The position numbers were made by a program, and so were the translations under genes. A stretch of 64,000 nt of DNA from Sphingomonas nostoxanthinifaciens (GTDB lineage: Bacteria; Pseudomonadota; Alphaproteobacteria; Sphingomonadales; Sphingomonadaceae): contig NZ_CP082839.1 in the NCBI RefSeq assembly GCF_019930585.1, forward strand, positions 3,220,001 to 3,284,000, in the 5' to 3' direction. The stretch's first letter is position 1. Each line of letters opens with the position of its first letter. Below are positions 8,978 to 16,861 of this stretch, piece after piece. The notes beneath the pieces are model-generated. The model ran no database searches, was not told the DNA's origin, and saw only the letters and a list, made by a program, of their open reading frames with translations.

Positions 8978-10230
8978 GCGGGAATGTCCGATCGGCTGTC
9001 ATCGCGAAAGGCGAGCTGGAACAGGATGGCGATCACCGCCGCGGCGATGGCAGGATACCACCACATATGGTGCCAGTCGGCGACGCTCGGGTTCGCCGGC
9101 ATGGCGCCATACAGCCACGCGCCGATCTGCGAGCCGAGCAGCATGCCGAGGCCATAGGTAAATAGCGTCAGCATGCCCTGCGCCTGTGCGTTCACCCCGT
9201 GCGGGGTCGCGATCCTGCCGGTGTAGATCGCACCGGCGACGAAGAAGAAATCGTAGCAGACGCCGTGCAACGCCACGCCGAGATAGACGGCCCAGACCGA
9301 GGTGCCGCCGTCGCCGATCGCAAACAGCGCGTAGCGCACCGCCCACGCGATCATGCCGACGAGCAGCAAGGGCTTCACGCCAAAGCGGCGATAGAGCAGC
9401 GGCATCGACAGCATGAAGCCGAGCTCCGACATCTGCCCGATCGCCAGCGTTCCGCCGACATTGGTGATGCCGGTCGCGCCGATATAGGGCGATGCATAAG
9501 CATAATACATGGCGAGCGGGATCGAGATCAGCGTCGCGCAGCCGATGAACACCAGGAAGGATGGTTGGCGCAGCAATGCGAATGCCTCGACGCACAATAT
9601 CTCGCGCACCAGCCCGTTCGCATGGGGCACGTCGGCGGCAACGGCGGGCAAGGTGACGCTATAGAGCCCCAGCACCAACGATACGACGCCGGCGATCGCG
9701 AAGATTTGCGGGCTGGCCGATAGGCCGGCCCAGCCGACGATCAGTCCCGCGACGATCCAGCCCAGCGTGCCGAACGCGCGGACGAAGGGGAAACGATCCA
9801 CCCGCGGACCGAAGCTCTTGAGCGCGATGGTATTCGCGAGCCCCACCGTGGGCATGTAGAGGATCATGTAGCCAAGCAGCACCCACACGAAGGTTCCGCC
9901 GTGCGCCGGCGTCACCAGATGCGGCAGGAACAGCAGCAGAGCGCCACCGACGAGGTGGAGCACCGCCATCAGCATGCGCGGGCTCAGATAACGGGTCGCC
10001 GCCATGCCGAGCAGGAAGGAGCCGGCGATCGAGGCGATCGGGCCGACCGAAAACGCATTGCCGATCATCGCGCCCAGCCCGACGGTCTGCATGACGAGGC
10101 CCAGCGTGACGTTCCACGCACCCCACACGAAGAATTGCAGAAACATCAGCACGCCGAGACGGCCGGTCAGCAGTGCCGATCCATGCGCTGCCGTACCGAA
10201 ATCCGGCCCAGCTTCGACCGAAGCGCCCAT
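8974..10230 (-). CDS. MFS permease, nucleoside/sugar:H+ symporter type
   Basis: A 418-residue major facilitator protein with about twelve membrane segments. The N-terminal segment LMFLQFFVWGAWNVTLGLVM (about residues 28-47) and the overall spacing resemble the nucleoside:H+ symporter/sugar permease group (NupG-like), though in sugar operons of this kind such permeases usually carry sugars. It is the first gene after the intergenic LacI-type operator at 10298-10313 and is followed directly, with a four-base overlap, by the isomerase genes. Substrate not determinable from sequence. Confidence 0.88.
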   Translation of the reverse strand: MGASVEAGPDFGTAAHGSALLTGRLGVLMFLQFFVWGAWNVTLGLVMQTVGLGAMIGNAFSVGPIASIAGSFLLGMAATRYLSPRMLMAVLHLVGGALLLFLPHLVTPAHGGTFVWVLLGYMILYMPTVGLANTIALKSFGPRVDRFPFVRAFGTLGWIVAGLIVGWAGLSASPQIFAIAGVVSLVLGLYSVTLPAVAADVPHANGLVREILCVEAFALLRQPSFLVFIGCATLISIPLAMYYAYASPYIGATGITNVGGTLAIGQMSELGFMLSMPLLYRRFGVKPLLLVGMIAWAVRYALFAIGDGGTSVWAVYLGVALHGVCYDFFFVAGAIYTGRIATPHGVNAQAQGMLTLFTYGLGMLLGSQIGAWLYGAMPANPSVADWHHMWWYPAIAAAVIAILFQLAFRDDSRSDIPA

Positions 10231-10297
10231 TCCTCATCCTATCCTGCGCCGCGTCCGCCCGGCTCGTCGACATCGAAACTAGGTCGCGCATCCGGCG

Positions 10298-10313
10298 ATG
10301 TAAAGGATTACAT
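10298..10313. promoter_or_regulatory. LacI-family type operator in front of the sugar operon
   Basis: ATGTAA and TTACAT form a perfect inverted repeat around a 4-base centre (AGGA). The core, TGTAA-N4-TTACA, has the shape of LacI/GalR-family operators. It lies 68 bases upstream of the permease start and 40 bases beyond the stop of the LacI-type regulator gene, so it is well placed to repress the four-gene operon. Confidence 0.72.
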
Positions 10314-10352
10314 ATGCGCGATCCAAACCCCGTAAGGCGGCAATTTGGCCGA

Positions 10353-11357
10353 TCAGCGCGGCTGAAAAGGCGCTGTGCTGTCTCGAACGACGAGCCGATA
10401 AGGCAGCGTGACCGACGTCGCTGCCGCATGCTGCCCGGTGATCAGCAGATGCAGGAGGCGAACGGTCTCCCGCCCGATCTCCTGCTGCGGCTGCGCGATC
10501 GTCGTCAATGCCGGCTCCAGAAAACGGGCAAAGCGGATATCGTCGAACCCCACCAGCGAGATGTCGGTCGGACAGATGCGACCCGTCGCTCGAATTGCGC
10601 TGAGCGCGCCCATCGCCATCTCGTCGCTGCAGCAAAACAATGCCGTGACGCCGCCTGCCAGCAGGCGGTGCGCCGCCGCTGCGCCGGCTTCGACCGAATA
10701 ATCACCGTGATCGATCTGTAGACGATCGGCGAGGCCGTGCATCGCCATCGCCTTGCGCGCGCCCGCCACCCGATCCCGGCCGAGCGGGCTTGCCATCGGG
10801 CCGGTGACGATGCCGATATCCCGGTGCCCCAGCCCGATCAGGTGCGCGACGGCTTCCTCGCTGGCGCCGGCATTATCGATATGAACGCTCGGGACATCGA
10901 GACCCGGACTATATTCGCAGCCGTTCACCACCGGCGCGCCGCCGGCGCTGGCGCGCACCAGCGTTGCCAGCGAATCCGGCAGGCGATGACCGAGGAAGAT
11001 CAGCCCGTCGACTTCGCGTTTTGCCAGCATCTCGGCATATTGGTTTTCGATCGCCGCGTCATGACGCGTATCGCCGAGCACCACCGAATAGCCGATGCCG
11101 CGCGCCGCCGCCTCCGCACCGCGGATGACGTTGGAGAAGAACGGGTTCGAGATATCGGGAACGGTGACCAGCAACTTGCCCGCCCGCGTGGTCCGCAGCG
11201 ATCTGGCGGCCACGTTGGGCGCGTAGCCGAGGCGTTCGACCGCGGCGAGAACCCGCGCACGCGTTTCCGCCACGACCCGACCCGACCCGCTGAGCACGCG
11301 GGAAACGGTAGCGGTGGAAACCCCCGCGGCGTTGGCGACGTCTATGATGGTCGGCAT
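10353..11357 (-). CDS. LacI family transcriptional regulator
   Basis: The 334-residue protein has an N-terminal LacI helix-turn-helix and hinge: TIIDVANAAGVSTATVSRVL (residues 3-22), then YAPNVAARSLRT. A periplasmic-binding-protein-like effector domain follows (VTVPDISNPFF, TALFCCSDEMAMGAL, SLVGFDDI). The ATG at 11357 puts the HTH at the N-terminus as usual for the family; the frame runs 17 codons further upstream, which is unlikely to be translated. It is the gene immediately upstream of the sugar operon on the same strand and is its obvious local regulator through the operator at 10298-10313. Confidence 0.93.
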   Translation of the reverse strand: MPTIIDVANAAGVSTATVSRVLSGSGRVVAETRARVLAAVERLGYAPNVAARSLRTTRAGKLLVTVPDISNPFFSNVIRGAEAAARGIGYSVVLGDTRHDAAIENQYAEMLAKREVDGLIFLGHRLPDSLATLVRASAGGAPVVNGCEYSPGLDVPSVHIDNAGASEEAVAHLIGLGHRDIGIVTGPMASPLGRDRVAGARKAMAMHGLADRLQIDHGDYSVEAGAAAAHRLLAGGVTALFCCSDEMAMGALSAIRATGRICPTDISLVGFDDIRFARFLEPALTTIAQPQQEIGRETVRLLHLLITGQHAAATSVTLPYRLVVRDSTAPFQPR

Positions 11358-11420
11358 CACGCTATTTCGACGCACATGAGGCATCTGTCGAGCGGCCGCA
11401 GGCAGCACCGCAAATCTGTC

Positions 11421-11449
11421 GCGGCGCGGCGCCTCGCGGGCCGCGCCGC
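11421..11449 (-). terminator. GC-rich hairpin after the esterase gene
   Basis: GCGGCGCGGC and GCCGCGCCGC form a perfect 10-bp inverted repeat around a 9-base loop, 34 bases past the stop of the esterase gene (11483) and before the LacI gene on the same strand. It lacks a clear T-run (only ATTTG follows on the minus strand), so it is a probable but not classical terminator. Confidence 0.45.
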
Positions 11450-11482
11450 TCCTGCTTCTCTATGGCTGCGTCTGACGCACCG

Positions 11483-12436
11483 CTAGTGGACCGGCTGCGA
11501 CAGAAAGAAGTCGGCGATGACCTGGCTGGCATCCATCTGCCGGCTGGTCGAGCCGATGAAAAGCCGGGGCGCATATTGCATGCCGCCGGGCCAGGCATGC
11601 CCTCCCCCGAAGACGGTCAGCAACGTGACCCGTGCACTGTTCGCACAGTCCGTCGCGCGGGTGGCAACGATCCGCGTGCGATCGAAGGGGGCGATCGGCG
11701 GCAAGGGTTCGGCCACGCCGCGAACGGCGCAGTGATCCTGCCCGGCCCAGAAATCGGTGGTGGCCGCGACCGACAGAACGACACCGCCCTCGCCCCGGCC
11801 GCCGAAATCGGCGACCTTCCCGCCCCCGAAAGGCATGATCGGGTCCGCCGTGCCGTCGATCTGCATGACGGCGACCGGTGCGGCCGGCCGGCAGCGCGGC
11901 GCGAGATCGGCGGGCAGCGTTCCGGCGACCGGCGCGATCGCGGCGATGCGCCCGGCCAGATCGCAACCCAGCCGTTCGGCGAACAGCGCACCGTTGGAGA
12001 TTCCGGTCGCATAGACGCGACCCCGGCTTACCGGGTAATCGCTCTCCAGCCGATCGATCAGAGCGGACACGAAACCCACGTCATCCTGCGGGTTTCGGAT
12101 GGTCAGACGACCATCGTTCCAATGCTTGTCGAGGCCATCGGGATAGACGACGATGAAGCGGCGCGTGTCGGCGACCTGATCGAAATGCGTCAGCTTACGC
12201 ATCGCCGCGCCCTGCATGCCGCCGCCGTGGAACGCCAGGATCACGGCGAAGCCCCCCGGCGGTGGCGGCCCGTCCGGCACGTGGACGGCGTAGGTCCGGT
12301 CCTTTCCGTCGAATGTCAGATGGCCGCTCTGATCGCGCGCGGCCGCCGGCTGCGCGAGCAGGGCGGTGCCGATGAGAATGGCGGTGATCGCCGCGGCCGC
12401 GCGACGAACGATCGATTTCGGGATAAGCGTGAACAT
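11483..12436 (-). CDS. Secreted CE1/PHB-depolymerase-like esterase
   Basis: A 317-residue alpha/beta hydrolase of the LpqC/PHB depolymerase-feruloyl esterase group. It has a signal peptide (about residues 12-34, ending PAAA), the HGGG oxyanion segment at 70-73, the nucleophile motif GISNG at 145-149 (Ser147), a probable catalytic Asp in DGTADPIMPF and a probable catalytic His in GGGHAWPG near the C-terminus. Such enzymes cleave ester bonds in plant phenolic esters or short polyesters outside the cytoplasm. It lies 39 bases downstream of the RcnB-like gene on the same strand and may be co-transcribed with it. Confidence 0.87.
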   Translation of the reverse strand: MFTLIPKSIVRRAAAAITAILIGTALLAQPAAARDQSGHLTFDGKDRTYAVHVPDGPPPPGGFAVILAFHGGGMQGAAMRKLTHFDQVADTRRFIVVYPDGLDKHWNDGRLTIRNPQDDVGFVSALIDRLESDYPVSRGRVYATGISNGALFAERLGCDLAGRIAAIAPVAGTLPADLAPRCRPAAPVAVMQIDGTADPIMPFGGGKVADFGGRGEGGVVLSVAATTDFWAGQDHCAVRGVAEPLPPIAPFDRTRIVATRATDCANSARVTLLTVFGGGHAWPGGMQYAPRLFIGSTSRQMDASQVIADFFLSQPVH

Positions 12437-12475
12437 ACCTGAATCTTTCTTGGTCTGATCTTTTGCGGGATGCGC

Positions 12476-13105
12476 TTACCAGCCGCCCGCGACCGACTGG
12501 ACGATGACGCCGCTCGAACGGGTGACGAGTACGAAATTGGTGCCTGCATAATACCAGCCGAGGCCGGGCGGCGGCGGCGCCAGCCCATAAGCGGCAGGCT
12601 CGACGACGACGTAGCGTCGCATCGGCGGCGGCAAGGTCGCGCCCACGACCCATGCCATGGCGGCATAGGCTGCGGGGATCGCATAATAGCCGTAGCCCGG
12701 TGCGTAATAATAACCTGGGCGGAAGCCATAATAGCCCGCGAAGGCCGGGGTGCCTCGCCACCATCCGGGCCGGCCGCGATCGATCACGTGAAAATATGGG
12801 CGCCCTCGATAGCCCCAGCCGCCGCCACGATGCGGATCGCCGCCATAAGACGGATGACCCCCATTATAATGATCGCCGCCGCCGTAGCCGTGATCGCCAC
12901 CACCCGATGGATAGCCGCCATGCGGGTCGCCCCCCTGCGGGCTGCCACCACCGCCATGGCCATGATCGGCGCCGCCAGAGGGGGGAGGTCCATGGGGATC
13001 GCCGCCGGAGTTCTGGGCCAGGGCAACGGCCGGGGTCAGCGCGAGCAGGCTGCCAAGCAGCGCCGAGAGCGCCGGGCGCCGGCAATGGATAATCGGGAAG
13101 GTCAT
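12476..13105 (-). CDS. Secreted Gly/His-rich protein with RcnB-like C-terminus
   Basis: A 209-residue protein with a signal peptide (about residues 10-30, ending ALAQ). A low-complexity region (about 31-100) of GGDPHGG/GGDHGYGGG-type repeats rich in Gly, His, Asp and Tyr could bind divalent metals. Then comes a Tyr/Pro/aromatic segment. The last 45 residues (APPPPGLGWYYAGTNFVLVT, then SGVIVQSV) resemble the RcnB family of periplasmic nickel/cobalt-homeostasis proteins. Actual function unknown. Its Shine-Dalgarno sequence is buried in a perfect hairpin (13110-13127). Confidence 0.75.
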   Translation of the reverse strand: MTFPIIHCRRPALSALLGSLLALTPAVALAQNSGGDPHGPPPSGGADHGHGGGGSPQGGDPHGGYPSGGGDHGYGGGDHYNGGHPSYGGDPHRGGGWGYRGRPYFHVIDRGRPGWWRGTPAFAGYYGFRPGYYYAPGYGYYAIPAAYAAMAWVVGATLPPPMRRYVVVEPAAYGLAPPPPGLGWYYAGTNFVLVTRSSGVIVQSVAGGW

Positions 13106-13109
13106 GATC

Positions 13110-13127
13110 GGCTCCTTGTACGGAGCC
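13110..13127 (-). promoter_or_regulatory. Hairpin that sequesters the ribosome binding site of the RcnB-like gene
   Basis: On the minus strand, GGCTCC and GGAGCC form a perfect 6-bp stem with a 6-base loop. The descending arm carries the AAGGAG Shine-Dalgarno sequence, which sits six bases before the ATG at 13105. If folded in mRNA, this would hide the ribosome binding site. That suggests translational control (thermometer, protein or metal dependent) but does not prove it. Confidence 0.4.
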
Positions 13128-13204
13128 TGCTTGTCGCGTTCGCCTGCAACAGCCCGATGCGGCTTATGTACGGCTTTGTATCAACGGCATGGGGCGGCGA
13201 CCGA

Positions 13205-14533
13205 TCACGCGGCGCGCAGCGTGAGGATCGCACGGAAGCCGCCACCGTTCCGATTTTCCAGCGCGAGCGTGCCGCCATAACGCTTCGCCAGCGCCTGGAC
13301 GATGGAAAGGCCGAGACCGACGCCGCCGGTGTGGCGCGCCCGTGACGTTTCAAGCCGCTCGAACGGTTCGACCAGCCGGGCGAGACTCTCTTCGGGAACG
13401 CCGGGGCCCTCGTCCTCCACGAAGACATGCACAATGGTCGGGCCGGCCTGGACGCGTACAATCGCCCTGCCACCCCCGTAGCGCATGGCATTATCGATGA
13501 GATTGGCCATCATGCGCTGAAAGGAAAGTGCTGAGGCGCGAACCAGCAGCGGCCCGCTCTGCCGCGGCACCTGAAGATTCTCTCCCCGTTCGCGTCGCTC
13601 GTCGGCGATCCGCGCCAGTTCGATCCGCATGTCGCAGGTCGCATCGCCTGCTGAATCGTCCACGGATTCGCGGGCGAAGGTCAGCGTGTCGTCGAGCAGC
13701 GCGCGCATCTCCGCGAGATCCTGCGCTGCCAGCGCGCGCTGCGCCTCGTCCTCGATGAACTCCCCCCGCAATTCGAGCCGGGTCAGATAGGTGCGGTAGT
13801 CGTGGGCGATCGCCGCGAGCATGCGGGTGCGCTCGTGCAGCAGATCGCGCAATCGCGTGCGCAATTGGACGAAGCTCTCGGTCAGTTCGACGATTTCGCG
13901 CGGGCCGCCGGCGCGCAGCGTGTCGAGCCGGTCGTCCCGCGCCGCCCGTGCCAGCCGCTCGACCGGTCGGGTCGTCTGGGCGGCCAGCCACAACACCACC
14001 GCAATGTCGATCACGAGGATCGCCAACAGAAAGAGCAGCCGATGGTCCAGGATCTTCGTCAACGGCATGTTCGCCGTCTGCGCGATCGCGACCGCCCCGC
14101 CGCCGGGCAACGCCACGGCGACGCGCACCAGCTCGGGCGAGAATAATGGCCGCGCATCGAGGCTGACCGGCGCCCGGCGCGCGGTCGTCTCGATGCGGAA
14201 TGGCCGCCCGCCCAGGACATCGCGATAGCGCGCGATCGTGTCCGGCGTCGCGATGCCCGCGCGCTCGGGCGGCAAGGTGCGCTCGAGGCGCACCGTCCAA
14301 ATCTGATCGGAAAAGGCGCGGCTGAGATCCGCATGCGTGTCGGGCGGAGTATGCTCGAAGGCGGTTGCGATGAGCGCGACCTTCTCGGGCACAGGCAGAC
14401 GATAGAGCGGCGTAAGGTGGCTGCCGTCGATCCAGGTGGCGAAGCCGAACAGCACCAGGTTCATCAGAGCGGTGTGAACGAGCAGGATGACGCCGATGCG
14501 CCCGCGCAACCGCAGCGGCCTGCGTTTCAACAT
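13205..14533 (-). CDS. Sensor histidine kinase
   Basis: A 442-residue two-component kinase with membrane segments at about 14-34 and 166-186 flanking a roughly 130-residue periplasmic sensor, a HAMP region (about 187-240) and a kinase core. The phosphoacceptor is H244 in IAHDYRTYLTRL, a variant H-box with Tyr in place of the usual Leu and Pro. The N-box is NLIDNAMRYG (344-353, Asn348), and the G-boxes are DEGPGVP (374-380) and GGVGLGLS (403-410). All catalytic elements are intact. Its start overlaps the end of the response-regulator gene by seven bases, so the pair is co-translated. The stimulus is unknown; the EF-hand protein encoded upstream hints at an envelope or metal signal. Confidence 0.92.
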   Translation of the reverse strand: MLKRRPLRLRGRIGVILLVHTALMNLVLFGFATWIDGSHLTPLYRLPVPEKVALIATAFEHTPPDTHADLSRAFSDQIWTVRLERTLPPERAGIATPDTIARYRDVLGGRPFRIETTARRAPVSLDARPLFSPELVRVAVALPGGGAVAIAQTANMPLTKILDHRLLFLLAILVIDIAVVLWLAAQTTRPVERLARAARDDRLDTLRAGGPREIVELTESFVQLRTRLRDLLHERTRMLAAIAHDYRTYLTRLELRGEFIEDEAQRALAAQDLAEMRALLDDTLTFARESVDDSAGDATCDMRIELARIADERRERGENLQVPRQSGPLLVRASALSFQRMMANLIDNAMRYGGGRAIVRVQAGPTIVHVFVEDEGPGVPEESLARLVEPFERLETSRARHTGGVGLGLSIVQALAKRYGGTLALENRNGGGFRAILTLRAA

Positions 14534-15264
14534 CGGACGACCGCCGGGGCGAACAGATAGCCGTCGCCACGGATCGTCCGGATGATCGCGGGCTCGCGCG
14601 GATCATCCGCCAGCTTGCGGCGGAGCCGGCTCATCTGGACGTCGATGACCCGGTCGACCGGCATGGCCGAGCGACCGCGGGTCCAGTCGATCAGCAGTTC
14701 GCGCGACAGGACGCGCCGTGGGTGCAGCACCAGCGCGTGGAGCAGGTCGAACTCGCTGGTGGTGAGCGTCACCGATTCGCCTGCCGGATTCAGCAGGTCG
14801 CGCGCGCCGAGGCGCAAGAGCCAGCCGTCGAAGCGGAAATTGTCGCCGGTTTCCGCGCTCGCCGCCGCGGTCAGGTCGCGCGTGCGGCGGATCACGGAAC
14901 GCAGCCGGGCCAGCAGCTCGCGCTTGTTGAACGGCTTGGCCAGATAGTCGTCGGCGCCGATCTCCAGCCCGATGATGCGATCGATCGGGTCGTCCTTGGC
15001 GGTGACGATCAGGATCGGCAGACGGGGAAGACGAGCGCGCAGCCGCTGGCAGATCTCCAGACCGTCCTCGCCGGGCAGCATCAGATCGAGGATCAGGCAA
15101 TCGAGTCGCTCCAGCAGGCCCGCCTTCTCGAGACCGGCCGAGCCCGCGAATGCGAGCACCTCGAAACCCTCGCGCGTGAGCAGTATCTGCAGCAGGTCAC
15201 GGATGCCGGGATCGTCTTCCACGATCGCCACCGTTCCGTTCGACGGGCGACTATCCTCGGTCAC
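14527..15264 (-). CDS. OmpR-family response regulator
   Basis: The 245-residue protein has an N-terminal receiver domain (acidic pair E16-D17-D18, phosphoacceptor D60 in LILDLMLPGEDG, switch lysine K110 in YLAKPF) and a C-terminal winged-helix DNA-binding domain with LTTSEFDLLHALVLHPRRVLS and VIDVQMSRLRRKL. GTG at 15264 gives the expected short N-terminus; the frame is open to 15321, but that extension looks non-coding. It lies between the EF-hand gene (87 bases upstream) and the overlapping kinase gene. Direct repeats upstream of the EF-hand gene (15693-15719) are a possible binding site. Confidence 0.92.
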   Translation of the reverse strand: MTEDSRPSNGTVAIVEDDPGIRDLLQILLTREGFEVLAFAGSAGLEKAGLLERLDCLILDLMLPGEDGLEICQRLRARLPRLPILIVTAKDDPIDRIIGLEIGADDYLAKPFNKRELLARLRSVIRRTRDLTAAASAETGDNFRFDGWLLRLGARDLLNPAGESVTLTTSEFDLLHALVLHPRRVLSRELLIDWTRGRSAMPVDRVIDVQMSRLRRKLADDPREPAIIRTIRGDGYLFAPAVVRC

Positions 15265-15351
15265 GTCTGGTCCTCGTCCGGCGGGTCCGCGGTCCGGTTC
15301 GCCGCGGCGGTACAGGTCCATGGCGTCGCATACCTCCGCACCGGCGCCGGA

Positions 15352-15615
15352 TCAGCGGCGAAAGCGGGCCATGGCCGCACGGATTTCGTCCGGCGTGACC
15401 TTGCCGTCATGATTGGCGTCGATGAAGTTAAAGCCGCGTTCGCGACGGCCCATCGCCTTCCATTCCGCCAATGACAGGGCGCCGTCATGATCGGTGTCGG
15501 CCTTGTCGAATGCCTGCTGCGCGGCATTCGGCGCATCGTCCGCGGTTTGCGCGGGCGCTGCGCCGGCAAGGCCGACGGTGATGAACAGTGCGGCGATCGG
15601 ATTCAGATATTGCAT
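15352..15615 (-). CDS. Small secreted EF-hand protein
   Basis: An 87-residue protein with an N-terminal signal peptide (about residues 6-23, ending APAQ) and two EF-hand loops: DTDHDGALSLAE (about 40-51) and DANHDGKVTPDE (about 66-77), both with the Asp/Asn ligands and Gly in place. It is predicted to bind calcium in the periplasm. It lies upstream of the response-regulator/kinase pair on the same strand and may be either a target of that system or a partner in sensing. Confidence 0.88.
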   Translation of the reverse strand: MQYLNPIAALFITVGLAGAAPAQTADDAPNAAQQAFDKADTDHDGALSLAEWKAMGRRERGFNFIDANHDGKVTPDEIRAAMARFRR

Positions 15616-15692
15616 GACGATCCTGGTCCGTGATTCTGAGAGCTAAGCGCCGACCTGCCTATCTTTCGTGAGGCTGCGCCGTTCGCGCCGCG

Positions 15693-15719
15693 CGTGAAGT
15701 TTCGTGACAGTTTGTAACG
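15693..15719. promoter_or_regulatory. Tandem direct repeats upstream of the EF-hand/two-component operon
   Basis: CGTGA occurs at 15693 and 15703, exactly ten bases apart, in near-repeats GTGAAGTTTC and GTGACAGTTT. A third degenerate copy (GTAACGC) follows at 15714, and another isolated CGTGA is at 15667. Head-to-tail repeats with one helical-turn spacing are typical of OmpR/PhoB-family binding sites. The element is about 80 bases upstream of the EF-hand start. Confidence 0.45.
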
Positions 15720-15767
15720 CGGCGGCCGACGGCGTGCGGGCGGTCGCTTCGGCGCCCGCGCAAGCGC

Positions 15768-16679
15768 TTATTGATCGCCGACCCGCTCATTCTCGTCGGC
15801 GAGTGCGATGATGGTCGCGGCATGGCGGCGCGCGACCACCATCTGATCGTCGCCATAACCGCCGCCCAGCATGCTGGCGACCGACGCGCCGTGGCCGCGG
15901 GCGAGGCGCATGACCATACGGTCGCGCATCTCCAGCCCTGCGTCGCTCAGGGCCAGCCGGCCGAGCCGATCGTCAGCATGCGGATCGACGCCGGCCTGAT
16001 ACAGGATCACGTCGGGAACGAAGCCCTCGAATATGCGCGGCAATATGTCGCCCAGCGTTGTGAGATAATCGGCGTCGCCGATCCCGTCGGGCAACGGCAC
16101 GTCGAGGGTCGAGCGCTGCTTGCGGGCGGGGAAGTTGCGTTCGGCGTGGAGCGACAGGGTGAAGACATCGTCGCGGCCCGCCATCAGCGCGGCGGTGCCA
16201 TCGCCCTGGTGCACGTCGAGATCGAGGATCAGGATGCGGCGCGCATGGCCCTCGGCGATCAGGCGGTTGGCGGCGATGGCGAGATCGTTGAGCACGCAAT
16301 AGCCCGCGCCGGTGTCGGCCAGCGCATGGTGGCTGCCGCCCGCCGCATTGGCGGCATAACCCTGCGCGAGTGCCAGTCGCGCGGCGAGATAGGTGCCCCC
16401 CGCCGAAAGCAGGCTGCGCCGGGCGATACGGGCGGTGATCGGAAAGCCGATCCGCCGCTCCTTCTCGCGCGGCACGGCGTGGCTCAGCACCTCGGCGACA
16501 TAGACGGGATCGTGCACCGCCTCGATCCATTCACGCGGCATCGGCTCCGGCAGAGCGGTGACGAACGGTGCGCCGCGTTCGGCCAGCGCTTCCATCACCA
16601 ACCCGTATTTGTCGAAGCGGAAGCGGCTGCCGATCGGCGCCGGCGAGACATAATCGGGGTGGTGGACGACGGTCAGCAT
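15768..16679 (-). CDS. Histone-deacetylase-like (class II/AcuC-type) amidohydrolase
   Basis: A 303-residue zinc deacetylase of the bacterial HDAC-like family, full length. Visible active-site elements are the tandem histidines H117-H118 in GGSHHA, the zinc ligands D155 and H157 in DLDVHQGDG, the third ligand Asp in QAGVDPHADD, and the C-terminal GGGYGDD loop with the catalytic-site tyrosine. The natural substrate could be acetylated protein lysines, polyamines or small amides; sequence alone does not tell. The gene stands alone, divergent from the HerA-like ATPase gene. Confidence 0.92.
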   Translation of the reverse strand: MLTVVHHPDYVSPAPIGSRFRFDKYGLVMEALAERGAPFVTALPEPMPREWIEAVHDPVYVAEVLSHAVPREKERRIGFPITARIARRSLLSAGGTYLAARLALAQGYAANAAGGSHHALADTGAGYCVLNDLAIAANRLIAEGHARRILILDLDVHQGDGTAALMAGRDDVFTLSLHAERNFPARKQRSTLDVPLPDGIGDADYLTTLGDILPRIFEGFVPDVILYQAGVDPHADDRLGRLALSDAGLEMRDRMVMRLARGHGASVASMLGGGYGDDQMVVARRHAATIIALADENERVGDQ

Positions 16680-16861
16680 CGATCGTTCAACGCATGTCCG
16701 GCATCAAGCGGCATCTCCGAATCTTGCCGAGCGGGACACGCGATCCACCGGCGCGAGTGCACTCGTGCATGCCAGCGCGCGACCCGACGCCCGGCCAATA
16801 AGCTGTGGACATTTCACGCCCACGGCTTTTCCCATCGGCGCGGCTGTTGCAGGAAGCGCCC

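Noticed and set aside
12830..13020. GGDPHGG-type DNA repeats considered as a CRISPR or satellite array
   Set aside because: They are degenerate in-frame codon repeats of the Gly/His-rich secreted protein, with no conserved unit or spacers.
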